In this document: positions 1 to 7,840 of the stretch, piece by piece
How the letters are laid out: the number at the start of each line of letters is the position of its first letter
Numbering within the stretch: position 1 is the first letter of the stretch
NCBI RefSeq assembly: GCF_003438995.1
Contig: NZ_QSUN01000002.1
Location: 124,001 to 188,000 of the forward strand
Direction of reading: 5' to 3'
Source: Bacteroides sp. OM05-12
GTDB lineage: Bacteria; Bacteroidota; Bacteroidia; Bacteroidales; Bacteroidaceae
DNA: 64,000 nt
Notes under the pieces: generated by a model
What the model saw: only the letters and a program-made list of their open reading frames with translations
Databases searched by the model: none
Told to the model about the DNA's origin: nothing
Program-made: the position numbers and the translations under genes

Positions 1-7
1 CGGATTG

Positions 8-1033
8 ATGAATGTAAAAGAACAATATTGGAAATACTCTCTTGTCGTTATTATCCTTTTGTTGGGAACGATTATCTTTTTTAAGTTAAGACCTTTTCTG
101 GGAGGTCTGCTTGGAGCATGTACCATCTATGTATTGCTGCGTGGACAAATGCGGCATTTGATTTTGAAGAAAAAGATGAAAAGGAGCCGGGCTGCCGTTT
201 TACTCTTGAGTGAAACCATACTGTGCTTTCTCATTCCTTTGTCTTTGATAGTTTGGCTGCTCGTGAACAAGGTGCAAAATCTCAATCTTGATCCGCAGAG
301 CATCATGGAACCGATACAGCATTTGGTTTCTTTGATAAAAGAGAAGACCGGATATGATGTGCTGAAAACGGAAAATCTTTCATCCATTGCTTCCGTATTG
401 CCACAAGTGGGACAATTCCTGATGGGAGAAATCAGCGGGTTCGCTATAAATGTCTTTGTATTGGTATTCGTACTCTATTTCATGCTGATCGGCGGAAGTC
501 GTATGGAAGAATATATATATGATATATTGCCTTTTAATCCGAAGAATAAAAGGAATGTCTTGGAAGAGGTGCACATGCTTGTGAGGTCAAACGCAATCGG
601 TATTCCTCTGCTTGCGGTGATACAAGGTAGTATTGCTATGTTAGGGTATTTCATCTTTGATGCTCCGAGTGCATTATTGTTCGGACTGTTGACCTGCTTC
701 GCTACGATTATTCCTATCGTGGGCACTGCGATCATTTGGTTTCCGTTGGTAGCATATATGGCTATAACAGGAGATTGGGGCAATGCAATCGGTTTGTTGA
801 TATATGCATTGGTAGTGATAACCAATATTGATAATCTGATTCGTTTTATCTTGCAGAAAAAGATGGCGGATACCCATCCCTTGATAACTATTTTCGGAGT
901 AGTCATCGGACTTCCGTTATTCGGATTCATGGGGGTGATCTTCGGGCCTTTGATGCTTTCGCTCTTTATATTGTGTGTCGATATCTTTAAAACCGAATAT
1001 CTGGATGTAAAGAAACAACGCTGGATAACCTGA
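8..1033 (+). CDS. AI-2E family transporter (PerM/YdiK-like permease)
   Basis: Polytopic inner-membrane protein of about 341 residues, the usual length of the AI-2E exporter-like family (PF01594). Hydrophobic segments cluster at residues 10-50 and 60-90. After a soluble stretch around 95-150 they continue through the C-terminal half, with the GLLTCFATIIPIVGT region and a final GVVIGLPLFGFMGVIFGP segment typical of the family. Members are proposed to export autoinducer-2 or act as Na+/H+ antiporters; the substrate here is unknown. I start it at the ATG at position 8; a TTG lies one codon earlier and the frame is open to the window edge, so an upstream start cannot be excluded. Confidence 0.85.
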   Translation: MNVKEQYWKYSLVVIILLLGTIIFFKLRPFLGGLLGACTIYVLLRGQMRHLILKKKMKRSRAAVLLLSETILCFLIPLSLIVWLLVNKVQNLNLDPQSIMEPIQHLVSLIKEKTGYDVLKTENLSSIASVLPQVGQFLMGEISGFAINVFVLVFVLYFMLIGGSRMEEYIYDILPFNPKNKRNVLEEVHMLVRSNAIGIPLLAVIQGSIAMLGYFIFDAPSALLFGLLTCFATIIPIVGTAIIWFPLVAYMAITGDWGNAIGLLIYALVVITNIDNLIRFILQKKMADTHPLITIFGVVIGLPLFGFMGVIFGPLMLSLFILCVDIFKTEYLDVKKQRWIT

Positions 1034-1142
1034 ATTTATCTTTGTTTTATGGACTGTTTCTGCTAAAGAATTATTTCCTTTGCAGACTGAAACGCAGTGT
1101 CGTTTGTTTTTAGAGGAATGCAAAGTAATTTGGTATAAGTAA

Positions 1143-2531
1143 ATGAGTTTGGAAAAGATTAATCAGGTACAAGACGGTTTGCCGTTACCTCATCGGTATT
1201 GGGCTATTTTAGCCATTGGTTTGGGTATTCTTGTGTCCGTGTTGGACGGAGTTATCGCCAATGTTGCACTCCCTACTATTGCCGATGATCTTCATACCTC
1301 TCCGGCCAATTCTATTTGGGTAATCAATGCCTACCAGTTGGCTATAACAGTTTCCTTGTTGTCTCTTTCTTCTTTTGGGGATATATGGGGGTATCGCCGT
1401 GTATATACCGCAGGTTTATTGCTGTTTACTTGTACATCATTGGCGTGTGCCATGGCGGATTCACTTCCTACGTTGATTATAGCCCGTACATTACAAGGTT
1501 TTGGCGCGGCGGCTATCACGAGTGTGAATACGGCGTTGATACGTATTATTTACCCTGCACGTTTTTTGGGTAGGGGAATGGGACTTAATGCGTTGGTGGT
1601 TTCCGTTTCTTCCGCTGCGGGACCTACTATCGCGGCAGCTATTTTATCCATGGCGAATTGGCCTTGGTTGTTTGCCATAAATATCCCGATAGGTATTGCA
1701 GCGCTTGCGTTAAGCTATAAATTTCTCCCTGATAATCCCGTGAAGGTTGCCGGACGTAAGTTTGATGTGATGGGGGGAATCATGAATGCCATAACCTTCG
1801 GACTGGTCATTGCTTTGATAGAGGCTTTTACCCATAGGGTTAAGACAGATGTTATTATTGCCGGTTTTATCATTCTATTGGTTTTCGGGTTCTTTTTCTT
1901 TCGGCGGGAGCGTAAACAGGAGTATCCTTTATTTCCGGTGGACTTGTTGAAGATTCCTATCTTCTCTCTTTCCATCATGACCTCTATCTTCTCTTTTATC
2001 GCACAGATGTTGGCGATGGTTTCTTTGCCTTTCTTTCTGCAAGGTTCTTTAGGGAAAGACGAGGTGGCAACGGGATTATTGTTGACGCCATGGCCTTTGA
2101 CAACGATGCTCTTTGCTCCGCTTGCGGGAGTACTTGTAGAGAAAATCAATGCGGGAATCTTAGGGGGAGTGGGACTTCTTATCTTTGCATTCGGATTGTT
2201 TATGTTGGGTGAGCTGCCCGCAAATCCGCAAGATATAGATATTATATGGCGTATGGCTATTTGCGGAGCAGGGTTCGGATTGTTCCAGACGCCGAATAAC
2301 AGTACCATTATATCCTCTGCTCCAAAGGAAAGGAGCGGCGGGGCAAGCGGTATGTTGGGCACGGCACGTTTGTTGGGGCAGACGAGTGGGGCAGCTTTGG
2401 TTGCCTTGATGTTCCGGCTGTTTCCGGGAGACAGCATGAACGCTTCTCTCTACTTGGGATGTGGAGTGGCTGTTGTCGCTGCAATTGTCAGTATGATGCG
2501 CATCGGTAGGACGGTGCCTGCCGGAAGTTGA
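1143..2531 (+). CDS. MFS transporter, DHA2 (EmrB/QacA-like) drug exporter
   Basis: Major facilitator superfamily efflux protein of 462 residues, probably 14 membrane spans, in the inner membrane. It has the DHA2 first-helix pattern (LGILVSVLDGVIANVALPTI), a loop 2-3 motif (GDIWGYRRVY) and an antiporter motif C (SAAGPTIAAAIL). Families of this kind export hydrophobic drugs, dyes or bile salts by proton antiport. I see no membrane-fusion partner beside it, so it may act alone. The stop codon lies 5 bp from the end of the convergent asparaginase gene, with no room for a terminator of its own. The substrate cannot be read from sequence. Confidence 0.88.
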   Translation: MSLEKINQVQDGLPLPHRYWAILAIGLGILVSVLDGVIANVALPTIADDLHTSPANSIWVINAYQLAITVSLLSLSSFGDIWGYRRVYTAGLLLFTCTSLACAMADSLPTLIIARTLQGFGAAAITSVNTALIRIIYPARFLGRGMGLNALVVSVSSAAGPTIAAAILSMANWPWLFAINIPIGIAALALSYKFLPDNPVKVAGRKFDVMGGIMNAITFGLVIALIEAFTHRVKTDVIIAGFIILLVFGFFFFRRERKQEYPLFPVDLLKIPIFSLSIMTSIFSFIAQMLAMVSLPFFLQGSLGKDEVATGLLLTPWPLTTMLFAPLAGVLVEKINAGILGGVGLLIFAFGLFMLGELPANPQDIDIIWRMAICGAGFGLFQTPNNSTIISSAPKERSGGASGMLGTARLLGQTSGAALVALMFRLFPGDSMNASLYLGCGVAVVAAIVSMMRIGRTVPAGS

Positions 2532-2536
2532 TGGTA

Positions 2537-3589
2537 TTACCTTTCTCTTTTGGTGATTTCTCCTACAAGTGACCGGTTCATACGGTAACGGATCTCCTGA
2601 TTGCTGAGTCCGTGCCCGAGCAGGAACATAAGTTTGGTAACCGCACTTTCCGGCGTACTGTCGTAACCGCTGATTACACCCGCTTCAAGCAGATGATATC
2701 CCGTCTCGTAACGTTCCATTTCAACTGCGCCACTGGAGCATTGGGTGATATTGACAATGATAATGCCCCTGTCCGTCGCATCTTTCAGCAGATTGATGAA
2801 CCATTCTTTCTGCGGTGCATTTCCCGAGCCGAAAGTTCTCAGTACAACTGCTTTTAAGTTGGGGGCATGAAGTATGGAAGATACTACGTTTTCCTGTATG
2901 CCGGGGAATAGGCTTAGAATAACTACGTTCGTATCAAACAGATAATGAGGTTTGAATACTTTCTCCGGGTCGGGCTTATGAATAAGATGAGGCTCATATT
3001 TGATATGTATGCCTACATGTGCCAATGCGGGATAATTATGTGAACGGAATGCATTGAAGTTTTCCGCATTAATCTTGGTGGTGCGGTTGCCGCGCATAAG
3101 CAAGTTCTCGAAGAAGATACAGACTTCGGGCACTATCGGAGTCCCGTCCGGATGCTTTGCCGCCGCTATTTCGATGGCGGTTATCAGGTTCTCTTTACCA
3201 TCGGTTCGCAGTACGCCGATGGGAAGCTGTGATCCTGTTAGTATGACCGGCTTGGCAAGATTCTCCAACATGAAACTCAGTGCGGAAGCAGTGTATGCCA
3301 TTGTATCCGTACCGTGCAGAATAACGAATCCATCGAAGCTATCGTAGTTATAGTTAATGATTTTCACCAATTTAGCCCAGTAAGAAGGTTCCATATCGGA
3401 CGAATCGATAGGAGGGTTAAACTGATAAGATGAAATACGGTAATTGAAACGTTTTAATTCGGGGACGTGTTTTAGCAAATGGTCGAAGTTGAAATTCTCC
3501 AACGCTCCTGTTTCAGAGTTCTCAATCATACCTATCGTACCGCCTGTATAAATCAATAACACAGACGGATATTTGTTGTATAACACCAT
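2537..3589 (-). CDS. ansA: Type I (cytosolic) L-asparaginase
   Basis: Hydrolyses L-asparagine to aspartate and ammonia. The two catalytic threonine motifs are present: IYTGGTIGM near residue 14-22 and LHGTDTMAYTASALSFML near 90-107. Length (350 residues) matches the AnsA type, and no signal peptide is present, so it is cytosolic rather than the periplasmic AnsB type. It reads in the same direction as the trp operon and lies 76 bp beyond trpA. A TAnnTTTG promoter box just upstream suggests it can be transcribed separately. The first Met (MVLYNKYPSVLL) fits the family N-terminus. Confidence 0.93.
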   Translation of the reverse strand: MVLYNKYPSVLLIYTGGTIGMIENSETGALENFNFDHLLKHVPELKRFNYRISSYQFNPPIDSSDMEPSYWAKLVKIINYNYDSFDGFVILHGTDTMAYTASALSFMLENLAKPVILTGSQLPIGVLRTDGKENLITAIEIAAAKHPDGTPIVPEVCIFFENLLMRGNRTTKINAENFNAFRSHNYPALAHVGIHIKYEPHLIHKPDPEKVFKPHYLFDTNVVILSLFPGIQENVVSSILHAPNLKAVVLRTFGSGNAPQKEWFINLLKDATDRGIIIVNITQCSSGAVEMERYETGYHLLEAGVISGYDSTPESAVTKLMFLLGHGLSNQEIRYRMNRSLVGEITKRER

Positions 3590-3620
3590 ACTTGACTCTC
3601 CTGCTAATTGTTTCCGGCTG

Positions 3621-3628
3621 CAAAGATA
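3621..3628 (-). promoter_or_regulatory. Candidate -7 box for ansA
   Basis: On the minus strand this reads TATCTTTG, an exact match to the Bacteroidota -7 consensus TAnnTTTG, about 32 bp upstream of the asparaginase start and downstream of the trpA stop. I see no good -33 TTG at 19-21 bp, so the promoter call rests on the -7 box alone. Confidence 0.45.
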
Positions 3629-3665
3629 ATAATTTCAGTCGATTCTTCCTTCATTGAGAATCAGT

Positions 3666-4442
3666 TTATTCTTTCAGAGCCTCCAGCAATTTGCTTACCG
3701 CCTTTTCAGGATTACCTTCTTCACCCAGCAATGTGACGAACTTGCTGCCTATTATAGCCCCTGCCGCATACTTACAGGCGGATTGGAAAGTCTGTTTGTT
3801 GGAGATGCCGAAACCTATCATACGTGGGTTTTGCAGGTTCATGGATTGGGTGCGTTGGAAGTAGTCCAGCTTTTCTTTATTGAAATCTTTCTGTGTACCG
3901 GTAGTGGCGGCGGAAGATACCATATAGATGAAACCGTCTGTATGTTCGTCAATGAGCCGGATGCGTTCTTCACTAGTCTCCGGAGTAATCAGCATGATGA
4001 CTTTAATATTATATCGCTCGGAGATGATACGGTAATGCTCCATGTAGTCACGGTAGGGCAGGTCGGGAATGATAACACCGTCTATTCCGCATTCCACACA
4101 GGAACGGCAGAAGTTCTCGAAGCCGTATTGCATAATCGGATTCAAATATCCCATCAGTACGAGGGGGAGGTGGATGTGATGGCGTACGTCTCGTAGTTGT
4201 TGGAAGAGTAGGCGTAGCGTCATGCCGTTCCTAAGCGCTTGTGTCGCTGCGTTTTGTATCACGGGACCATCCGCCATAGGGTCACTGAAAGGAATGCCGA
4301 CTTCTATCATATCAATACCCTGACGCTCCAGCTCGGTGATAATCTCTACCGTACTGTTCAAGGTTGGGTATCCGGCACAGAAGTAAACGGAAAGAAGGTC
4401 TTTCTTTGCACGGTCATTGAATAATTTATTGATTCTGTTCAT
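3666..4442 (-). CDS. trpA: Tryptophan synthase alpha chain
   Basis: Cleaves indole-3-glycerol phosphate to indole and glyceraldehyde 3-phosphate in the alpha2-beta2 complex with TrpB. It is a TIM barrel of 258 residues. The catalytic Glu lies in MIEVGIPFSDPMADGP near residue 46, the catalytic Asp in GVIIPDLP near residue 129, and the phosphate-binding stretch is near residues 213-235 (GFGISNKQT and AAGAIIGSKF). It is the last gene of trpBEGDCFA, 20 bp after trpF. As in many Bacteroidota, trpA and trpB are at opposite ends of the operon, so the two subunits are not co-translated. Confidence 0.96.
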   Translation of the reverse strand: MNRINKLFNDRAKKDLLSVYFCAGYPTLNSTVEIITELERQGIDMIEVGIPFSDPMADGPVIQNAATQALRNGMTLRLLFQQLRDVRHHIHLPLVLMGYLNPIMQYGFENFCRSCVECGIDGVIIPDLPYRDYMEHYRIISERYNIKVIMLITPETSEERIRLIDEHTDGFIYMVSSAATTGTQKDFNKEKLDYFQRTQSMNLQNPRMIGFGISNKQTFQSACKYAAGAIIGSKFVTLLGEEGNPEKAVSKLLEALKE

Positions 4443-4462
4443 GATGTTTATTGTATTAACGG

Positions 4463-5071
4463 TTATTTGATCTGTTGAATGAACTCTTTTAACAGGGGGA
4501 TGTCTTTTATTCCGGGATGGATCTCGAAACGACTGTTGAGGTCGTAACCCGCGAGCATGGGGTGCTTGAACTCCTTTAGTGCCGGTATGCTGTCCGGACC
4601 GATACCTCCGCTCAGGAGGAAAGGCGTTTCTCCGGTATAACTCTTAACTATCTCCCAGTCGAATTGCTTGCCGGAACCTCCGTAAGCGGATGTTTTTGTG
4701 TCGAACAGGTAGTAGTCGCAAAGCCCTGCATAAGACTCTGTCTTTTGCATATCCTCTGCTGTGGCGATAGGGAATGCCTTGATAATCCGGATACCTTTGT
4801 CTCTGAGGGATGAGCAGAACTCCGGTGGTTCCGTTCCGTGCAGCTGAACATAGTCCGAACCGACAACACTTACAATACGGCAGACTTGTTCTTCCGACGG
4901 ATTTACAAAGACACTGACGAGCTTTGCCCGCTTCGGTGTAAAGTGAAGCTCCCTCTCCGATACATAGCGCGGAGAGCCGGGATAGAAGATGTTTCCTATC
5001 ATATCAATGCCTAACGCTTCTGCCCGACGGGTGTTCTCCGCATCTTTCATACCGCATACTTTGAGTATCAT
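4463..5071 (-). CDS. trpF: Phosphoribosylanthranilate isomerase
   Basis: Converts N-(5-phosphoribosyl)anthranilate to the carboxyphenylamino-deoxyribulose phosphate. It is a TIM barrel of 202 residues with the N-terminal KVCGM motif containing the catalytic Cys, the LFDTKTSAYGGSG segment containing the catalytic Asp, and the C-terminal phosphate-binding LSGGIGPDS motif. It overlaps the end of trpC by 4 bp, indicating translational coupling. The two enzymes are fused in enterobacteria but separate here. Confidence 0.95.
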   Translation of the reverse strand: MILKVCGMKDAENTRRAEALGIDMIGNIFYPGSPRYVSERELHFTPKRAKLVSVFVNPSEEQVCRIVSVVGSDYVQLHGTEPPEFCSSLRDKGIRIIKAFPIATAEDMQKTESYAGLCDYYLFDTKTSAYGGSGKQFDWEIVKSYTGETPFLLSGGIGPDSIPALKEFKHPMLAGYDLNSRFEIHPGIKDIPLLKEFIQQIK

Positions 5072-5856
5072 ACCGTGCCTCCTTTAATGAAACGGCGTAA
5101 TGTATCCGCAGGATGTTCGGTCTTCATGAAAGTCTCTCCGATAAGGAAGCCCCGGAATCCGGCATTACGCAACTTTGCCATTGTTTCTGCAGAGGAGATA
5201 CCGCTTTCGGATATACGAACCCGGTCTTTCGGCAGGAGTTCCGCAAGGTGCAGGGAGTTCTCCACATCTGTATGGAAAGTGCCTAGATTACGGTTGTTTA
5301 CACCTACCATATCTATCTCCTCATTCAGGTACTCCAATTCCTTTTCACTGTGTATCTCAAGCAACACTTCCAAGTCCAACCTGTGCGCTTTGCGGGATAA
5401 GTTCCTGCACTCTTTGGGAGTGAGGCATGCGGCAATGAGCAGCACGGCATCCGCGCCCACCGCTTTAGCCTGTAATAGCTGATACTCGCTGATGATGAAA
5501 TCTTTTCGCAGGATGGGGAGGTCGGTCAAAGCACGTGCCTCACGTATATCCCGCAGACTGCCTCCGAAGAACTCGGCATCGGTCAGTATGGAAAGAGCCG
5601 TAGCCCCGTTTCGTTCATAGTCGGGGATGATTTCTTCTACCTTCGCATCTTTCTTTATCCATCCTTTTGAGGGAGAGCGGCGTTTGAACTCGGCTATAAT
5701 TCCTGTTGCGGATTGCTCTAGAGCCTGACGCATGGAGCGTTTTAAGGGAACGGCGTCCGTGAGATGGTCTTCCAATATCTCTGAGGGAAAGGCCTGTTGC
5801 TGCATTTCCACTTCAATCCGTTTGTAGGCGATGATTTCTTCTAATATATCTTTCAT
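5068..5856 (-). CDS. trpC: Indole-3-glycerol phosphate synthase
   Basis: Closes the indole ring to give indole-3-glycerol phosphate. It is 262 residues, with the family signature IIAEFKRRSPSKGWI near residues 53-67 (catalytic Glu and Lys), LRKDFIISEYQL near 115, MVGVNNRNLGTF near 184 and SESGISSAETM near 215. The start lies 5 bp after the trpD stop. The gene is tightly packed within the trp operon and overlaps trpF. Confidence 0.96.
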   Translation of the reverse strand: MKDILEEIIAYKRIEVEMQQQAFPSEILEDHLTDAVPLKRSMRQALEQSATGIIAEFKRRSPSKGWIKKDAKVEEIIPDYERNGATALSILTDAEFFGGSLRDIREARALTDLPILRKDFIISEYQLLQAKAVGADAVLLIAACLTPKECRNLSRKAHRLDLEVLLEIHSEKELEYLNEEIDMVGVNNRNLGTFHTDVENSLHLAELLPKDRVRISESGISSAETMAKLRNAGFRGFLIGETFMKTEHPADTLRRFIKGGTV

Positions 5857-5861
5857 ACCGG

Positions 5862-6857
5862 TTATGCGTTTATTTCCAAGAATCTTTTGAATGTATTGTA
5901 TGCCTGTCCGCTTTGCAAGGACTCACGGGCAAGGGCGATGCACTCTTCCTGTGTCTTCTGCGGTTCCATCACCTGTATCGCGAATCCGGCGTTGGCTATT
6001 ACGCAGGCGGTTTGTGCTTCGGTGGCATTACCGGTGAGAACTTGGTCGAATATCTTTGCCGCTTCTTCAGGAGTGTTGCCTCCGTCGAGATCTTTCTCCT
6101 TGCAACGGCTGAAACCGAGACTTTCGGGGGTATAGATTTTCTCATTATTGGAGGTGACTACCTTAAAGTCGGAGGTAAGGGAGATTTCATCGTACCCGTC
6201 CAGGCTGTGCACGACTGCAAACCCTGTTCGGTTTTCCTGAAAGGTGTAGCTGTACAAGCGCAGTAACGGAAGGTTGTACACGCCGAGCAGCTGATATTTG
6301 GGGATAACAGGGTTGACCAGCGGACCGAGCATATTGAAGAACGTACGTACTCCGAGTGCTTTACGGACGGGCGCGACGGCTTTGAGTGCGGGGTTGAACA
6401 GGGGGGCATGCAGGTAGGCGATGTGGCATTTGTCCATGCTGAGGCGCAGACGGTCGATGTCCGATGTGAATCTGACGCCGTGTTGCTCCATCACATTGCT
6501 TGCCCCGCTCACGGATGTTGCACCGTAGTTACCGTGTTTCACCACGGGATACCCTGCTCCCGCCACAACAAAGCACGCACAGGTAGAGATGTTGAACGTA
6601 TTCTTGCCGTCGCCTCCGGTTCCTACGATGTCGATCGGCTCGAAGTCCGACAGGTCTACGGGGATGCGCATCTCCAATAGGGCTTCACGAAACCCGATGA
6701 GTTCCTCCACCGAAATGCTTCGCATCAGGAATACGGTAATGAGCGATGCTATCTGCGCATCATTGTATTTGCCCGAAGTAATGTTTTGTAATATCTCCCG
6801 GGCTTCTTCCCGTCTGAGGTATTGATGCTCGAAGAGCTGGTATAATATCTGTTTCAT
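5862..6857 (-). CDS. trpD: Anthranilate phosphoribosyltransferase
   Basis: Transfers phosphoribose from PRPP to anthranilate. It is 331 residues, with the PRPP-binding glycine motif VGTGGDGKNTFNIST near residues 79-93, the KHGNYGATSVSGASNVMEQHG region and the MLGPLVNP motif. Unlike the other junctions of this operon (overlaps to about 20 bp), trpD is separated from the upstream trpG by 407 bp occupied by a minisatellite and a palindromic repeat. TrpD and TrpG are separate proteins here, not a fusion. Confidence 0.96.
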   Translation of the reverse strand: MKQILYQLFEHQYLRREEAREILQNITSGKYNDAQIASLITVFLMRSISVEELIGFREALLEMRIPVDLSDFEPIDIVGTGGDGKNTFNISTCACFVVAGAGYPVVKHGNYGATSVSGASNVMEQHGVRFTSDIDRLRLSMDKCHIAYLHAPLFNPALKAVAPVRKALGVRTFFNMLGPLVNPVIPKYQLLGVYNLPLLRLYSYTFQENRTGFAVVHSLDGYDEISLTSDFKVVTSNNEKIYTPESLGFSRCKEKDLDGGNTPEEAAKIFDQVLTGNATEAQTACVIANAGFAIQVMEPQKTQEECIALARESLQSGQAYNTFKRFLEINA

Positions 6858-6899
6858 AAACTACTGTTTTTGTTCTTGTTATTCTCTTTATAATACCCA

Positions 6900-7140
6900 T
6901 CTGTGGGAGGGGGATTCACCCACGGGAGGATCACCCATCCACCCACGGGAGGGTCCTATGCCTACCCATGGGTGAGTCCTATGCCACCCCTGCGAGTGAG
7001 TCCCATGCTACCCCCACAGGTGAGTCCCATGCTACCCCCATGGGTGAGTCCTATGCTACCCCCATGGGTGAGTCCCATGCTACCCCCATGGGTGAGTCCC
7101 ATGCTACCCCCACAGGTGGATCCTGCCTGTGAGGTTGTCA
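6900..7140. repeat. 24-bp tandem repeat (minisatellite) inside the trp operon
   Basis: Units beginning GTGAGT recur at 6972, 6996, 7020, 7044, 7068 and 7092, exactly 24 bp apart, with degenerate units on both sides (about 8-9 in total). Most units carry the palindrome CCCATGGG, and others a CCCACAGG or CCACGGG variant. It lies in the trpG-trpD gap. Because 24 is a multiple of three, all frames stay open, giving spurious repetitive reading frames on both strands. I do not think they are genes. Confidence 0.9.
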
Positions 7141-7141
7141 T

Positions 7142-7264
7142 AACTATCTCAATTCCCCCGCTTGAGCGGGGGTAGGGGGTGTGTGACTTTTCCAACAGTT
7201 TAATAATCAAAGAAAGATCACACACCCCTTAATCCCCGCTCAAGCGGGGAAACTTGAGATAGTT
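7142..7264. repeat. Palindromic extragenic element, family A copy 1
   Basis: A 123-bp element bounded by AACTATCTCAA and its exact reverse complement, ending directly at the trpG stop codon. Inside are two small palindromes (CCCCCGCTTGAGCGGGGG and CCCCGCTCAAGCGGGG), each followed or preceded by a GGGGTGTGTGA/TCACACACCCC pair. The whole can fold into a long imperfect hairpin with a loop of about 30 bases. Other copies are at 41108, 47244, 47381, 59883 and 60020. In the trp transcript it would sit between trpG and trpD. Confidence 0.85.
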
Positions 7265-7834
7265 TCATTCCTCCAGCCAGTTCCTGATGATGACTTTCCC
7301 CTTGGGAGTAAGTACCGATTCGGGATGGAACTGGATTCCCCTTACCTTATATATATGGTGGCGGAGTGCCATGATGTTGCCTTGTTCGTCTTCCGCCGTC
7401 ACATCGATACATTCTGGCAGATGCTTGCGGGATACTATCCATGAGTGGTAACGTCCCGCCTCGATACTTTCGGGAAGACCTTTAAATAGCAAGTCTTCCT
7501 TGACGATACGGATGGGAGTGGCGATGCCGTGATAAACTTCCGTCAGATTCTCTAATTGCGCACCGAATGTCTGTGCTATCGCCTGATGCCCGAGACAAAC
7601 GCCGAGAATACTTTTGGTAGGGGCATAACGTTGAATAAGCGGTAGCAATATACCGGCTTCTTCCGGTATGCCGGGACCGGGTGAAAGGAGTATCTTGTCA
7701 AACCGTTCCACGTCATCGAGTGAGATGCGGTCGTTGCGATGTACTTCAACGTCGGTCTGTCCCAGTTCTTTCACTACGTGCAAGAGGTTGTAGGTGAAAG
7801 AGTCGTAATTATCCAATAATAATATCTTCTTCAT
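7265..7834 (-). CDS. trpG: Anthranilate synthase glutamine amidotransferase subunit
   Basis: Class I glutamine amidotransferase of 189 residues that supplies ammonia to TrpE. Visible landmarks are LLDNYDSFTYNL at the N-terminus, LSPGPGIPEEAG, the nucleophile Cys in ILGVCLGHQAIA near residue 83, and the His-Glu pair in IQFHPESVLT near 170. It starts 6 bp after trpE. A PabA role in folate synthesis is possible, since Bacteroidota often share this subunit, but the operon position fixes the main role as TrpG. Confidence 0.94.
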   Translation of the reverse strand: MKKILLLDNYDSFTYNLLHVVKELGQTDVEVHRNDRISLDDVERFDKILLSPGPGIPEEAGILLPLIQRYAPTKSILGVCLGHQAIAQTFGAQLENLTEVYHGIATPIRIVKEDLLFKGLPESIEAGRYHSWIVSRKHLPECIDVTAEDEQGNIMALRHHIYKVRGIQFHPESVLTPKGKVIIRNWLEE

Positions 7835-7840
7835 AGGTTC

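Noticed and set aside
6900..7140. Possible CRISPR array
   Set aside because: The units are contiguous and alike throughout, with no distinct spacers and no cas genes nearby.
6903..7225. Open frames on both strands through the 24-bp repeat giving repetitive peptides
   Set aside because: The unit is 24 bp, so any frame without a stop stays open. The minus-strand start lies inside a family A element and no ribosome-binding context or homology is evident.
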